This document shows positions 23,273 through 24,116 of a stretch of DNA of 24,116 nt, in pieces. Positions within the stretch are counted from its first letter, which is position 1. Each line of letters starts with the position of its first letter. The DNA is from an uncultured Collinsella sp. Its GTDB lineage: Bacteria > Actinomycetota > Coriobacteriia > Coriobacteriales > Coriobacteriaceae. The notes beneath the pieces were generated by a model. The model did no database searches. It was given only the letters and a program-made list of their open reading frames with translations, and was not told where the DNA came from. The position numbers and the translations under genes are program-made. The stretch covers positions 1-24,116 of the forward strand of contig CABVAC010000028.1 in the NCBI GenBank assembly GCA_902496275.1. The letters run 5' to 3'.

Positions 23273-24116
23273 ATGACTGCAGAAGATAAGGCAAAGAACG
23301 CCGGCAAGGTCGCGCTCGTCCTGGAGGGCGGTAGCTTTCGCGGGCAATTTACCGCAGGCGTGCTCGACGTTCTCATGGAGGCTGGCGTCGAGATTCCGGC
23401 TGTCTACGGTGTATCGGCCGGCGCCCTCAACGGCGTGAACTACAAGTCGCACCAGATCGGCCGTGCCAACCGCATCAACCTGGCTTTCTGCAATGACAAT
23501 CGCTTCATGGGCGCCGCATCGTTTGCGTCCACGGGTTCCATCGTGGGTTACGACTTTATCTTCAACGATGTCCAGGATCGCCTGGATCCCTTTGACAACG
23601 AGACGTTCGACGCGAGCCCCATCGAGATGTACGCCGTCGCGACGGACATGCTCTTTGGAACTGCCACGTACCTGCCGGTCAAAAGCGCCGTACTTGACCT
23701 CGACGCCGTGCGCGCATCGACGTCGCTGCCGCTGGTGACGCCGCCGGTCGAGATCGATGGGCACAAATACGTCGACGGCGGCGTAGCCGATTCGGTCCCT
23801 ATCGAGCACGTGCTGGAGGAGGCGGGCTTCGATCGCGCGGTCGTCATCGTTACGCAGGACCGCTCGTACGAGAAAAAGCCCTACGAGTTTATGCCCGCCG
23901 CGCGCGCCCGCTATGCCGACTACCCCTATCTGCTTGAGGCTATCGAGACGCGCCACGACCGTTACAACATGCAGCGCATGCACCTGTGGAAGTATGAGCG
24001 CGAGGGCCGTGCGCTGGTCGTCGCTCCGCAAAAGCCGGTCGAGGTCGGCCACGTTGAGCACGATCCGGCAAAGCTTCTGGACCTGTATATCCAGGGCCGT
24101 CAGGAGGCAAAGCGCC
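23273..24116 (+). CDS. Patatin-like phospholipase, 3' end outside the window
   Basis: At least 281 codons of a patatin-family lipid acyl hydrolase; the frame is open to the window edge. AGGAGG (23262-23267) is 5 nt before ATG. The oxyanion loop reads EGGSFRGQF (18-26), a slight variant of the usual GGGxRG; the nucleophile elbow is GVSAG with Ser48; the dyad aspartate is Asp168 in YVDGGVADSVPI. The N-terminus has no signal peptide, so it is probably cytoplasmic, like RssA/YjjU-type proteins. The visible C-terminal part (about 195-281) is basic and aromatic, with HDRYNMQRMHLWKYE, as in bacterial DUF6363-type patatins. Substrate is unknown. The gene stands downstream of the hairpin array with a short gap. 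Confidence 0.92.
   Translation, partial: MTAEDKAKNAGKVALVLEGGSFRGQFTAGVLDVLMEAGVEIPAVYGVSAGALNGVNYKSHQIGRANRINLAFCNDNRFMGAASFASTGSIVGYDFIFNDVQDRLDPFDNETFDASPIEMYAVATDMLFGTATYLPVKSAVLDLDAVRASTSLPLVTPPVEIDGHKYVDGGVADSVPIEHVLEEAGFDRAVVIVTQDRSYEKKPYEFMPAARARYADYPYLLEAIETRHDRYNMQRMHLWKYEREGRALVVAPQKPVEVGHVEHDPAKLLDLYIQGRQEAKR

Overview
The window looks like chromosomal DNA of a high-GC gut actinobacterium of the class Coriobacteriia, most likely Collinsella or a close relative. This is a judgement from GC-rich codon use, GatCAB gene order, the style of the sortase-anchored pilins and the tmRNA, all compared with remembered families. No database search was run.

Layout. (1) 59-8567 is a sortase-assembled pilus locus: a 1147-aa beta-helix adhesin (LPLSG), a GC-rich accessory or basal pilin (MPSTG), a major backbone pilin (LPLTG), then a terminator, about 540 bp of structured non-coding DNA, and a class C sortase. 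(2) 8568-8912 is a repeat-rich gap with two large hairpins and a 21-bp tandem repeat. (3) 8913-12414 is gatC-gatA-gatB, translationally coupled, with an unusually long GatB. (4) 12415-12893 is an unusual gap holding a 40-bp-arm inverted repeat, two copies of a ~130-bp unit alternating with terminator hairpins, and two matching 27-bp palindromic operator-like sites in front of a stand-alone AAA/DUF4143 ATPase (12894-14258). (5) 14323-19026 is an AraC-family regulator divergent from two abutting ABC exporter half-transporters, a layout like YbtA/YbtPQ or IrtAB. (6) 19208-21547 is a DUF6110-like small membrane protein followed by an HMA-type P1B ATPase; a convergent 144-aa protein of unknown function follows (21612-22046). 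(7) 22284-22647 is ssrA (tmRNA) with its terminator, then a gap with inverted scraps of the ssrA 3' end and a 62-bp tandem hairpin array with compensatory changes. (8) 23273 to the window end is a patatin-like phospholipase, truncated by the window edge.

How the genes work together. The pilus genes form one module: the three LPxTG-type proteins are exported by signal peptides, and the class C sortase would link the backbone pilin through a lysine in a VTV-x-x-K motif. GatCAB makes Gln-tRNA(Gln) and/or Asn-tRNA(Asn) by transamidation. The AraC regulator probably controls the ABC pair. The DUF6110-like protein and the P-type ATPase probably form a metal-handling pair. No complete mobile element, CRISPR array, rRNA or tRNA gene was found. 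The most unexplained material is in the non-coding gaps.
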